From Brienomyrus brachyistius (lineage: Eukaryota; Chordata; Actinopteri; Osteoglossiformes; Mormyridae), in the NCBI RefSeq assembly GCF_023856365.1, contig NC_064551.1:17374849-17438848 (forward strand): a stretch of DNA of 64,000 nucleotides. The letters are read 5' to 3'. The translations under genes and the position numbers were made by a program. Positions 1 through 9,620 of the stretch are shown one piece after another; the stretch's first letter is position 1; every line of letters begins with the position of its first letter. The notes beneath the pieces were generated by a model that was given only the letters and a program-made list of their open reading frames with translations, searched no databases and was not told the DNA's origin.

Positions 1-653
1 AGGAGTAGGTTAAGTCCAGCCTTGGCTTCCAAGCTGACGTTTTTCTACATATGTGCTTGTGTATCATGGACAGTAAGAGGGGGCAGGCAAGGAGAGAATT
101 TCTCTCTTTGGGGATCAATAGAGTGTTGTTATTATAACGTCTAAAACGTATGATGGTCTGTCGATAAATCAATAACAATATCAATGAAGTCAATGTTTAT
201 CTAAAGAAATCAGAATTCAGGAAAAGCCAGGGGCCGGACCGAGTGTAGGGGGCGTGGCCAGAGACAGCCTGCCGACTGTTCCAAATCATGGGTGCATGTT
301 ACAAGTCCGGAACATATTTTAACTTAGTACTAACTTAGCATCATATTTGATCTGATTCGACTGAATATCCCAGGTTTCCATCTCTCATGCATCTGGTGTG
401 ACGTGTTTTCAGACTCTCAGGCTGGCGCAAAGAAATCTTTCGGGAATTGAACGTCTCACTCCGGTCAGCTGAGCAAAGTTGGTAACCTTGGTATTGTGTG
501 TAGGAGATTCGGTATAACTATAATTTCGTTCTCCATTTACATGCCCGTAGTGTCTTTAAGTGTTATGTAGTTTTGCCTGAAACGCAAAAATAAAACAAAG
601 CAATTAAAGCCGATCAGTGGCTGAAATTCTGCTGTAGCGATTGAAGAACTTTT

Positions 654-763
654 GTCGGAAGTTGGATTCGAACCCACGCCTTACTTGGGAGAACGGAATA
701 CCCCTTACTTTGGAAGGCCATTTTCGCTGCGCAGGAGGCTTAAGACCGCTCGGCCATGGGGCA
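654..763 (-). pseudogene. tRNA-Leu-like sequence in satellite unit 1
   Basis: On the minus strand there is an intact A-box-like TGGCCGAGCGG followed about 70 bases later by a B-box-like GGTTCGAATCC, with a T-arm and a 3' end resembling tRNA-Leu(CAA). The 5' acceptor strand (TGCCCCA) does not pair with the 3' strand (TTCCGAC), one T-stem pair is lost, and the length (about 110 bases) needs an intron or a long variable arm. It therefore looks like a tRNA-derived pseudogene that keeps RNA polymerase III promoter boxes rather than a working tRNA. Confidence 0.6.
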
Positions 764-1434
764 GTTTCCAGTTGAACCCTAAGGAGTAGGTTAAGTCCAG
801 CCTTGGCTTCCAAGCTGACGTTTTTCTACATATGTGCTTGTGTATCATGGACAGTAAGAGGGGGCAGGCAAGGAGAGAATTTCTCTCTTTGGGGATCAAT
901 AGAGTGTTGTTATTATAACGTCTAAAACGTATGATGGTCTGTCGATAAATCAATAACAATATCAATGAAGTCAATGTTTATCTAAAGAAATCAGAATTCA
1001 GGAAAAGCCAGGGGCCGGACCGAGTGTAGGGGGCGTGGCCAGAGACAGCCTGCTGTCTGTTCCAAATCATGGGTGCATGTTACAAGTCCGGAACATATTT
1101 TAACTTAGTACTAACTTAGCATCATATTTGATCTGATTCGACTGAATATCCCAGGTTTCCATCTCTCATGCATCTGGTGTGACGTGTTTTCAGACTCTCA
1201 GGCTGGCGCAAAGAAATCTTACGGGAATTGAACGTCTCACTCCGGTCAGCTGAGCAAAGTTGGTAACCTTGGTATTGTGTGTAGGAGATTCGGTATAACT
1301 ATAATTTCGTTCTCCATTTACATGCCCGTAGTGTCTTTAAGTGTTATGTAGTTTTGCCTGAAACGCAAAAATAAAACAAAGCAATTAAAGCCGATCAGTG
1401 GCTGAAATTCTGCTGTAGCGATTGAAGAACTTTT

Positions 1435-1544
1435 GTCGGAAGTTGGATTCGAACCCACGCCTTACTTGGGAGAACGGAATACCCCTTACTTTGGAAGGCC
1501 ATTTTCGCTGCGCAGGAGGCTTAAGACCGCTCGGCCATGGGGCA
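1435..1544 (-). pseudogene. tRNA-Leu-like sequence in satellite unit 2
   Basis: Exact positional counterpart, 781 bp further on, of the tRNA-like segment at 654-763, with the same A-box, B-box and broken acceptor stem. The third satellite unit ends before this segment, so only two copies are present in the window. Confidence 0.6.
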
Positions 1545-2119
1545 GTTTCCAGTTGAACCCTAAGGAGTAGGTTAAGTCCAGCCTTGGCTTCCAAGCTGAC
1601 GTTTTTCTACATATGTGCTTGTGTATCATGGACAGTAAGAGGGGGCAGGCAAGGAGAGAATTTCTCTCTTTGGGGATCAATAGAGTGTTGTTATTATAAC
1701 GTCTAAAACGTATGATGGTCTGTCGATAAATCAATAACAATATCAATGAAGTCAATGTTTATCTAAAGAAATCAGAATTCAGGAAAAGCCAGGGGCCGGA
1801 CCGAGTGTAGGGGGCGTGGCCAGAGACAGCCTGCCGTCTGTTCCAAATCATGGGTGCATGTTACAAGTCCGGAACATATTTTAACTTAGTACTAACTTAG
1901 CATCATATTTGATCTGATTCGACTGAATATCCCAGGTTTCCATCTCTCATGCATCTGGTGTGACGTGTTTTCAGACTCTCAGGCTGGCGCAAAGAAATCT
2001 TACGGGAATTGAACGTCTCACTCCGGTCAGCTGAGCAAAGTTGGTAACCTTGGTATTGTGTGTAGGAGATTCGGTATAACTATAATTTCGTTCTCCATTT
2101 ACATGCCCGTAGTGTCTTT

Positions 2120-2291
2120 AAACAGACCAATCTTACTTTTGTCACTGAATGCAACAAATAATGTTGTATTTATCTGTCAAAAGTCCAGCACCAGGAAAAG
2201 CAACAGAGCGAAAATAGAAACTGCAATAATAATGGAAGTGTGCCGCCCTACAGGGAAGGAGGAGTGATGGGAGTCCAGGTGGTGGCTAAGC
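2120..2291 (-). pseudogene. Brachyury (tbxt) 3' end and 3' flank, left of the transposon
   Basis: Read on the minus strand, 2266-2291 encodes the last codons of brachyury (ending TWTPITPPSL and a TAG stop), the conserved carboxyl end of vertebrate T proteins. It continues into 3' flanking sequence down to 2120. The same stretch exists in opposite orientation at 11379-11552 with near identity. The transposon at 2292-4643 separates this tail from the rest of the last exon at 4644-4878. Confidence 0.75.
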
Positions 2292-4643
2292 GAGAGGCAT
2301 CTGGCTGCAGAAGGGCCTGACAGCGCGTGTCCTCTGTCAGGCCCCTTCCACTCTCAAGCCCCTACGTCATTTCCGTTCGAACGACAATTCTTCTTGTCGC
2401 GAGCTATAAGAATCCATCTTGTCGTGCGGATAATTCTGAAGTCGTGGAATGTATGACTTAACTATTTAAAAATTAATTATCACATCGAAATACGCGTGTG
2501 TTGAACTCATCGCCTTAGTACAGGCAACTCATGTTTACCTTAAAAAAGTCCTAAGAGTAGTGCTCGGTCACATAAAAAAAGTCAGCCAAAGACAAAGTAA
2601 ACTTTATAGTCATCTCAGCTACTGTATATACAAATATATAGAGAGGCAAGACGACGTGACTCCGACGTGACTTACCGTTATCAGGAGTGGCAAGATGGAC
2701 TTCATAACTGAATATTACACTGAAGAAGAGAAAGATACCATTGTCTATCCCTTTTTATTTCAATTTTCAAATGTTTCAAAGACATGCATTTGTTTTTAGA
2801 AAACACAGCCGACAAGAGCTTAATCGTGTTTTGTGGTTTAGCGTAGTAGGTTCACTGTACAGTACATTGTTATTGTCACAACCGATCGTTCAGACCTCGT
2901 GGACCACGCCCACTTCATTTATCTCGTGTGAATCCCGCTTATTACCAGCTTTCCTGTTTGATCTTGTTTGTCTTGTGTATTTCAGTGTGTTCTATTTCAT
3001 TCTCCAGATCTGTCGTTGTTGTTGCTACGTGCCTTATTCCTTGTGATTCCCTTTTTACCCTGATTAAACCCCGTTTATTCGCATTCACGGCTCCCTTCGC
3101 CTGCTTCTCCGCACCCGATGTCAGTTATTTTTTATATTAGTCATATATATGCATCTGTTTTTAGTGAAAAATCCTTAATCACTGATTGCAGTTGTCATGC
3201 CCGGCCCGTCTGCTCCTCCTGTGTGCCACGCCCCCTGATTACCCACGTGTTTTCTCCGCTTTCTCAGCTGTGTCTAGTTAATTTGATCAGTCCTGTGTAT
3301 TTCAGTCCGTGTCTTGCCTGAGTCCATTGTCTGTCATTGTGGTTATTACCCTGTGAGCGTATTCGTGCGATGTTCCCTATTCTTCGTCAGTTTAATAAAT
3401 CCCCGTTTGCCCTGATCTTGCCGGCTCGCCTGCCTCTTTGCTCGTCGCCCAGTCCTTGCGCCTCACCCGCACCGCACGCGCGTGACAGCAGTATTGTAAA
3501 TTATTGTATATTTTCAAAGATCTGTTATTTGTATATAGTATTTGTTGTCATTTTATAAAGTAGTTCATATATTTAAGTGTTTTATACTGTATTCTGTTGA
3601 CATCCTGTTTGGTTTGAAAAATAAACCTTTTGCTGTTTTGTGAGGATTTTTTTTATTATTAAAAACAACATAGTTTGTATATAACTAGAATAGTAGTTTT
3701 TCTTGTAGAAATTTAATTCTCATCGGCTCCTTAGACAAAAATTTACATAGTAAAAATATTGTATTATGGCCAGTACCAAAGCACAACTTTTTACTGGCAA
3801 TCGTTTATTTAAATTAGGCAATTATGCAACTGTTTCAACTTCACATTATATTATTGTCTTCACAATATAATTAAAAATATTTTTATTTGTTTTTTTATTA
3901 AAAAATGACTGACTTCGTCATATGTTTACATAATAGTGAGGTATGTATTAATATGTGATATATAGTGTAATACACGGTAAGAAAGTTCTAATTAGCTATT
4001 TAGGCACACTAGACTCTAAATCTATGTTGGAACACTGGACTCTAGACATCGTTATTAAAATGATGTTATTACTTCGCACATATCTTGGGTAAAACAAATA
4101 CGTTTTGTCAATAACCAATAACGCACAAAACATGTTTATTAGATTATGACTTAAAAGTTTCCGTATAAACATTTAAATGCTGACATTATTAAAGTACAAT
4201 ATTTGACGGAATAAATATGGCACAAGAAAATAATGATTTAAGTACATATTAGCTATAGTCTGATGTCTCACAATAATAACACATACAGTAGCACTACATT
4301 TATTTACACACACATATGTACAACTATATTGTTCAGGTTTGAGACGGATTCCCTCGTTTAAACAGAAATTACGTATTGGGGTTTGTCAAGACGGATTTGT
4401 CCACAGGACGGATTGTTTGTTTGTCTCTTGGAAAAAATAATCTCTCTCCAAATCTGCTGAAATATAAAGCAACAACACACAACAGCGTGTTCATGGAGGC
4501 AGCCATGTTTGAATGGGAGATCGTCACCTCGGAATTTCCTGATAATCTGTCGTTTTAACGGAAATGACGTAGGGGCTTGAGAGTGGAAGGGGCTTGACAG
4601 GGGACACGCGCTGTCAGGCCCCTTCTGCAGCCAGACACTTGTG
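2292..4643. mobile_element. Non-autonomous DNA transposon (hAT-like) with ~95-bp TIRs
   Basis: The two ends are inverted repeats of roughly 95 bases: the left end (from about 2292, with CTGGCTGCAGAAGGG) matches the reverse complement of the right end (about 4548-4643). The flanks carry the direct repeat GGCTAAGC(G) at 2284-2292 and 4644-4652, which is an 8-9 bp target-site duplication as expected for hAT elements. The uninterrupted site is visible at 11379-11386. The interior is AT-rich and has no transposase ORF, so the element is non-autonomous. It holds two related GC-richer segments (about 2890-3120 and 3190-3490) that look like older repeat insertions. Superfamily assignment rests on TSD length only. 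Confidence 0.8.
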
Positions 4644-4878
4644 GGCTAAGCGCGCGTGGAGAGAGGCGTCATACTGTGAGACTTCATGAACTTCCGATGG
4701 AGCAGTGCTGTCATACAGCGTGGAGCCTGAGAGGGGCACTGTGGCCGGGTGCGAGAGCCCTGGGTAATGAGTTGTAGAGCTGCGAAGGAACTGAGAGCCC
4801 AAGCTGCTGGACATTCCACTGGACTGGGAGACTGGGGTGAGCGAGGAGGAGCTCATTGACCACCAACTGGGATACTGG
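4614..4878 (-). pseudogene. tbxt: Brachyury (tbxt) last exon, C-terminus replaced by transposon sequence
   Basis: The minus-strand reading SQYPSWWSMSSSSLTPVSQ through YDASLHARLA matches the carboxyl transactivation region of vertebrate brachyury (T-box transcription factor of mesoderm and notochord). The acceptor AG lies just above 4878, and the first base completes a Ser codon left open by the upstream exon at 5233, so splice phase is preserved. At 4644 the reading runs into the transposon end: the normal TWTPITPPSL tail is replaced by HKCLAAEGA and a stop. No T-box DNA-binding exons are present upstream in the window, so this is probably a partial, non-functional copy. A read-through C-terminal variant of a gene broken by assembly is the alternative. 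Confidence 0.75.
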
Positions 4879-5232
4879 CTGTGTGTGAGCAATGGGGTGG
4901 AGATTAAGGAAAGACGTTAAATCAGCTTGCAGTGTAGCCTGGAAACAAAAACAAATATACTACAGTGTCACTGTACTAAAACAATATCAAAATAATGCCT
5001 ATTTTTTTTTCATTTTACTTGTAGAGTGCAAAGTACAAAGGAAAACAAAGAGTAACTATGGCGAAATAAATCAAAGCATGTCCCAGAATGCATTGATGGG
5101 CCTGAATGAATCAGGACAGAAGAAGGTGAAAGACCTGTTAACGAGGTGAGACGATGAGGCGAGAACAAGAGGGAAGACGGGGGCCCCAGACTCAGCATGG
5201 GGGCAGGTGGGGGAGGGGAGGCACGGGCTCAC

Positions 5233-5365
5233 CTGGAGCTGCTCCCGGAGGTGCCGCTATGACTCATGGGTAACATGCCGGAATGGGACGGCACCTGTAG
5301 GCTGGACCAGTTGTCATGGGACGGCAACATGGACAGACAGGTAGACGAGCTGTCTGAATAAGCAG
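5233..5365 (-). pseudogene. tbxt: Brachyury (tbxt) penultimate exon
   Basis: The minus strand encodes AYSDSSSTCLSMLPSHDNWS and then SLQVPSHSGMLPMSHSG, closely resembling the brachyury segment around YSDNSPACLSMLQSHDNWSS known from vertebrates. The acceptor AG sits at 5366-5367 and a donor GTGAGC follows CTCCAG at 5233. The open frame is intact and the donor phase (two bases of a Ser codon) matches the acceptor of the last exon. Confidence 0.75.
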
Positions 5366-6123
5366 CTGCAAGTATAAAACAATAAATGAAGCAGGTATGT
5401 GGTGGGCAGTGTTACAGGGTCCTTAATATGGTCAATACAGAAAAGGCATGTCATCATGTTATGTATAAACTGCCTCCAGTTACTTAATGCCTAACTTTAA
5501 TACATTGATTGGTTTGTTCACTACTGTAGCCTGTGTCAACTTTCCTTTCAGACAGATGTAAAGTCCTTTCTGTTTTTGTTCTGTGGAGTTTTTTTTGAAC
5601 AGCATATGGCTGAATTCTGTTAAACCTCAGATTGAAGAAAATTGTGTTAATTGAAAAGCAAATATCAAAAACTCAGTCCGCAGGAATGTTTTTCAGTAGA
5701 TTTCTGTGGACTTTTGGAAATTTCACGAAATTTCATCGCTCGATTACATAAACACTGAGTGAGATTTCATTCCCATTACTGCAACGTATGAAGAGGATTA
5801 TGACTTATTACTTTAGGTTATCGGACTGAGTGAGTTTTGGAAATTTGCTCTTCAACCGATAACTGAAGCAGTGTTGTGAATGCAGAGGTTATATGCGTCG
5901 CATATCAACAGAACTGTATGTTTATGTCTTGTCTTAATTATTTTGATTAAATGTCTGACTATTCCCAATATGTGTGAACATACTTGGCTAAATAAAGCTG
6001 ATTCTGATTCAGTCAGAGGGTAATCGTCGGTGTGCTGTACTATCGTGGTGACCCACACAGAGAGCTTAGGACCATGATTTCAGTGTGCGCTTGTGTGAGG
6101 GGACAGGCAGGGCAGCTGCTCAC

Positions 6124-6293
6124 TGGGTGATGCACTCCTTAGGGGCTGGGATCGGGTGCGGAGCGGTTACTCCTCAAGGAGGAGTAACGGTCACAGCCGT
6201 GGGGGGAGGAGAGGGAGAGGGTGCTCCCAAACTGGGGGTGTGGGTTTGATGAAGAGCAGAGAGACCCTGAGCCTGGAATGAACCAGCTGCCTA
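6124..6293 (-). pseudogene. tbxt: Brachyury (tbxt) exon with frameshift
   Basis: The minus strand reads GSWFIPGSGSLCSSSNPHPQ, then FGSTLSLSSPHGCDRYSSLR and SAPDPSP, matching the brachyury WF-PGT-LCPPANPHPQFG region. Directly after SPDPSP-like codons the frame meets TAA. If the frame is shifted there, RSASP follows and joins in phase (A plus CT gives Thr) to the next exon AYSDSSS. A deletion of 1 (or 7) bases relative to the family is the simplest explanation. The donor is CCCA followed by GTGAGC at 6123. The break, together with absence of the T-box exons, argues for a pseudogene. Confidence 0.7.
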
Positions 6294-6300
6294 CTGAAAC

Positions 6301-7300
6301 GAAAGCGGATTAAGACAGAAACTAGAACCTCAAACTAAACAACACAAACAACAATATCAAGTTATATTCAATCATTAAACAGTTATATATTTAATCTAAA
6401 CAATAGTAATACATATCGTTCCGATTCAAAATATCATTTACGGGTGAATCTTATGACTTGCATTGGGAAACAGGAAACGGGCCAAGCTGCAGGGCCAGTT
6501 CAAAGGCATAGTGGGAGGCGCCCAGAAGGGGGCGCGGTCTGGGCGGAGTCAGCTAAAGAAGGAATAGGCCTGACCTTTTTCTGGATGCTGTGGACTGTGT
6601 TTGTGTGTGAGCTGCAGCTGCATGTTCCTTACATTTTTTTATTAACACCAGCACCGTGAGGTTTGGCCTGGACTGGGTCCTGTCCTACACGGTTGAAGGC
6701 ATGTTGACTGATGGTCAGCCCGTGTTCTGTTGGATCCCACAGAAAGGAAATGGGAATCCCATTTGGATCGGATGCTGACAGTTGAAAAAAAACTCATGTC
6801 TGTGTGTTATGAAAGAATATCAATAAATGTTTCCGAAAGGGGATGACTCATTTGGTAATTATTTACGGCTTATGTTATGGCTGCCAATTTACAGTCTTTA
6901 CTGAAGTCTGACTTCTTTCGAGTCACCTTTAATATAGATTGGACACTCTCTATGCAATGTGAAATGCTTATATAGATGGTAAATGTTTACCTGCTTGCAC
7001 TGATGGTTGATTAGGTAATTATTGTAAGTGTGTGTGTGTGTGTGTCCAATCGCATGTATGTCCAAGGTCCATAGTAAGTAATATACACTGATCAAGAGAT
7101 GCCCGAAAGTGGATGAAAGAGGACATTAGTGGGGGTATCACTTAGTGTAACAGGTGCAGGAAAATGAGCAGGACTGCAAGCCATATAATGACCCACTGTC
7201 CTTATCTAGCTCTTAATACAGTATGCATACAGTGATGTATCTACAATGGACAGCTACTATAAGCAGATAGCACAGTACAGGTGCTTAATCTGTATGCTAT
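6301..7300. other. No gene seen
   Basis: No exon-like reading, in particular no T-box exon, was found here although the brachyury copy on the minus strand would need its DNA-binding exons at higher coordinates. There is a short TG microsatellite near 7028-7044 and otherwise unremarkable AT-rich sequence. Confidence 0.5.
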
Positions 7301-7304
7301 TTCC

Positions 7305-7656
7305 ATCCATCCATTGTTCAAACCGCTTATCCTACTGGGTCACGGGGGGTCCGGAGCCTATCCCGGAATCAATGGGCGTGAGGCAGGGAACAACCCAGGA
7401 TGGGGGACAAGCCCATCACAGCTCACACTCACACACCATTCACTCACACATGCACACCTACGGGCAAATTAGCAACACCAATTAGCATCAGCATGTTTTT
7501 GGACTGTGGGGGGAAACCGGAGTACCCGGAGGAAACCCCACGACGACATGGGGAGAACATGCAAACTTCACACACATGTGACCCAGGCGGGGACTCGAAC
7601 CCGGGTCCCAGAGGTGTGAGGCAACAGTGCTAACCACTGCACCACCATGCCGCCCC
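7305..7656 (-). repeat. tRNA-derived fish SINE (minus orientation)
   Basis: The reverse strand starts with GGGGGCGGCATGGTGGTGCA, has an A-box-like start and a B-box-like GGTTCGAGTCCC, and continues with the familiar teleost motif around CATGTTCTCCCCATG and TCCGGGTACTCCGGTTTCC, ending in a (GGAT)n-like tail (ATGGATGGATGG) at 7305-7316. This is a very abundant interspersed repeat in teleosts. The left arm of the large palindrome ends inside it at about 7587. Family name not assigned. Confidence 0.75.
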
Positions 7657-9330
7657 CTGTATGCTATTTCATTGTATAAAAAGAAACTTACTGTACTGTA
7701 CAATAAAGTATTTCACCACTGCTTCTCCCTCAGCTCCCACTGTTTGCTATCACATGCATCTTTGGATTTCTTAGTGCAATCTGTGCTTTATTTTTTTCGT
7801 GAAATGTAAGTGCAGTATCTGTTTATTAAGTGCTGTGGTTTAATATGTACATTATTATTTCAGTACTGTGTATACTGTTCTTAATGTCTTGCCTCTCTCG
7901 TATAACTTGAGATACGCCCAAATTGACTTGCAACAAGTGGTCCTGGTTCCAAATGCGGAAGCCGATGGATACCTGTACTTTATATGCTGTAGTGTGCTGG
8001 GTGTCAGACATTGCAGTGCACCTTGCTTTGATTTTGACCCGTTAGATCAGAGGGAGGTAATCTTATCCAGAAAGGTCCGCTGTGTATGATGGTTTTCACT
8101 GCAACTCTCTGAACAGCGAACCTAACGGTTATCCCAATACCTTGATCTTGCTAGCATATTTAAATGTGTACCTATTCAGGAATAGAGTGGTGAAGGCATT
8201 CAGAGGAGGACTGATGATTATCAGAGGGAACAAAGGGGCTGGGTACTTGTCAGTATCCAGTAGAACCACCAGACTCCTACACTGAATGGTTCTGGATGTG
8301 GCACAGACGTTAATCCCTCTGTATTAGGGGATCCGTCTCCAGTTTGTACTCTTCTAGTTAATAGGTAGATTATCAGACAGATTTTCGCCCTAGTCCAGTA
8401 CTCTTTGACAGCCTAATACACCGTGTTTCAGTTTGTCTTGATAGTCAATACATGTCACAGGATGTACATTACTCTGATGGGCAGGCCCTCTTACATATGA
8501 TGGAAACACTACAACTTAAGAATAAGGGTCAGAAGAGTGAAATACATATAATGAGTGTGTAGCTCAGCAGACTAAGACTCTGTGGCTGTGATGAGAAGGT
8601 CGACGGTTCGTACTCAGAATTGGCAGAATAGCCACATGTCCACAGGCTTTTGAACAAGACCTGAAAACCCTGGGGGCCTCAAGGTAGCAGTCTCTTCACT
8701 GTGACCCCCAAGCTTGTTCTTGCCTTTGTAGAGAGTAAGATGGGGCAAATTATTAATCCCATGGGGCCTCAGCAGAATTACAAACCAGTACAAGGAAAAT
8801 AGTTGTTAATTTTACATACTACCTTCTGCTGGCCTTATGAGAATATTCAGATTATCATTTTTCCCCATAATTGCAATTTTAACATTAAATTTATGATTTT
8901 CCCACGGTCCTGTGGTGGTTTATTTTGTTAATTATTGATGAAAACTTTTTTGGAAAGTGAAACAATATTAAAATTGCTTTATTGTGTAAAAAAACTGCTT
9001 TTGTTTAGTAAAATTATGTTTTTTCGCTCTTTATACTGCCGTTTTGTGGCTAAATTTAAATACTGCAGTTTGAAAACAATTAAATGATTTCTTCTCGAAA
9101 TTGCAATACCTACTTTTGGCCACGAGATGGCAGCAAGAAAATAGAAAAATTATTTTCCCACGGTCTACTATCAGCTTTTAGATGTTATTTCTTCATTAAA
9201 ATAATTTGACTTGGTCCAATGTATTTTTAATACAAACAATTACCACACAAAGCTGCTAGTAGACCGTGGGAAAATTATTTTTCTATTTTCTTGCTGCCAT
9301 CTCGTGGCCAAAAGTAGGTACTGCAGTTTC
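7587..9330. repeat. Left arm of 3.5-kb palindrome
   Basis: From about 7587 to 9330 the sequence is repeated in reverse complement at about 9345-11087. Paired positions add up to 18674 over almost the whole length (7826 with 10848, 8082 with 10592, 8576 with 10098), with only scattered substitutions. Mirror-image short ORFs in the arms are a consequence of the palindrome and are not genes. The arm contains a tRNA-derived SINE-like segment at about 8556-8760. Confidence 0.9.
8556..8770 (+). repeat. tRNA-derived SINE in the palindrome left arm
   Basis: It begins GTGTGTAGCTCAGCAGACTA, a tRNA-like A-box region, and has a B-box-like CGACGGTTCGTACTC about 50 bases later, followed by the tail ACAAGACCTGAAAACCC. 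The mirror copy lies at about 9905-10118. Confidence 0.65.
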
Positions 9331-9620
9331 GGCAAGAAATCATTTATTTTCAAACTGCAGTACCTACTTTTGGCCACGAGACGGCAGCAAGAAAATAGAA
9401 AAATTATTTTCCCACGGTCTACTATCAGCTTTTAGATGTTTTTCTTCATTAAAATAATTTGACTTGGTCCAATGTATTTTTAATACAAACAATTACCACA
9501 CAAAGCTGCTAGTAGACCGTGGGAAAATAATTTATCTATTTTCTTGCTGCCATCTCGTGGCCAAAAGTAGGTATTGCAATTTCGAGAAGAAATCATTTAA
9601 TTGTTTTCAAACTGCAATAT
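9060..9620. repeat. Nested foldback core of the palindrome
   Basis: Around the centre (about 9331-9350, a ~20-base loop flanked by AAAGTAGGTACTGCAGTTT and its complement) lie two direct copies (about 9109-9325 and 9362-9575) of a unit that is itself an inverted repeat. Its ~60-base arms start CCTACTTTTGGCCACGAGA and surround an AT-rich loop of about 90 bases. The result is a palindrome inside a palindrome, typical of foldback or MITE-type elements that have inserted or duplicated head to head. Confidence 0.85.

Larger units (their letters stand above)
1..2119. repeat. 781-bp tandem satellite-like array, about 2.7 copies
   Basis: Bases at 1, 782 and 1563 begin the same unit and the copies are almost identical, with only a few substitutions (for example in the stretch near 271, 1052 and 1833). 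The period is 781 bp. The third copy stops at about 2119, where the sequence switches abruptly to the 3' flank of a brachyury fragment. The array runs off the left edge of the window, so its full size is unknown. Short ORFs in it recur only because the unit recurs and have no coding character. Each full unit carries a tRNA-Leu-like segment. Confidence 0.95.

Noticed and set aside
654..763. Functional tRNA-Leu gene
   Set aside because: A-box and B-box look good, but the acceptor stem does not pair and the length is abnormal.
604..1755. Repeated 69- and 89-codon ORFs
   Set aside because: They recur with the 781-bp satellite period and overlap the tRNA-like segment; no coding evidence.
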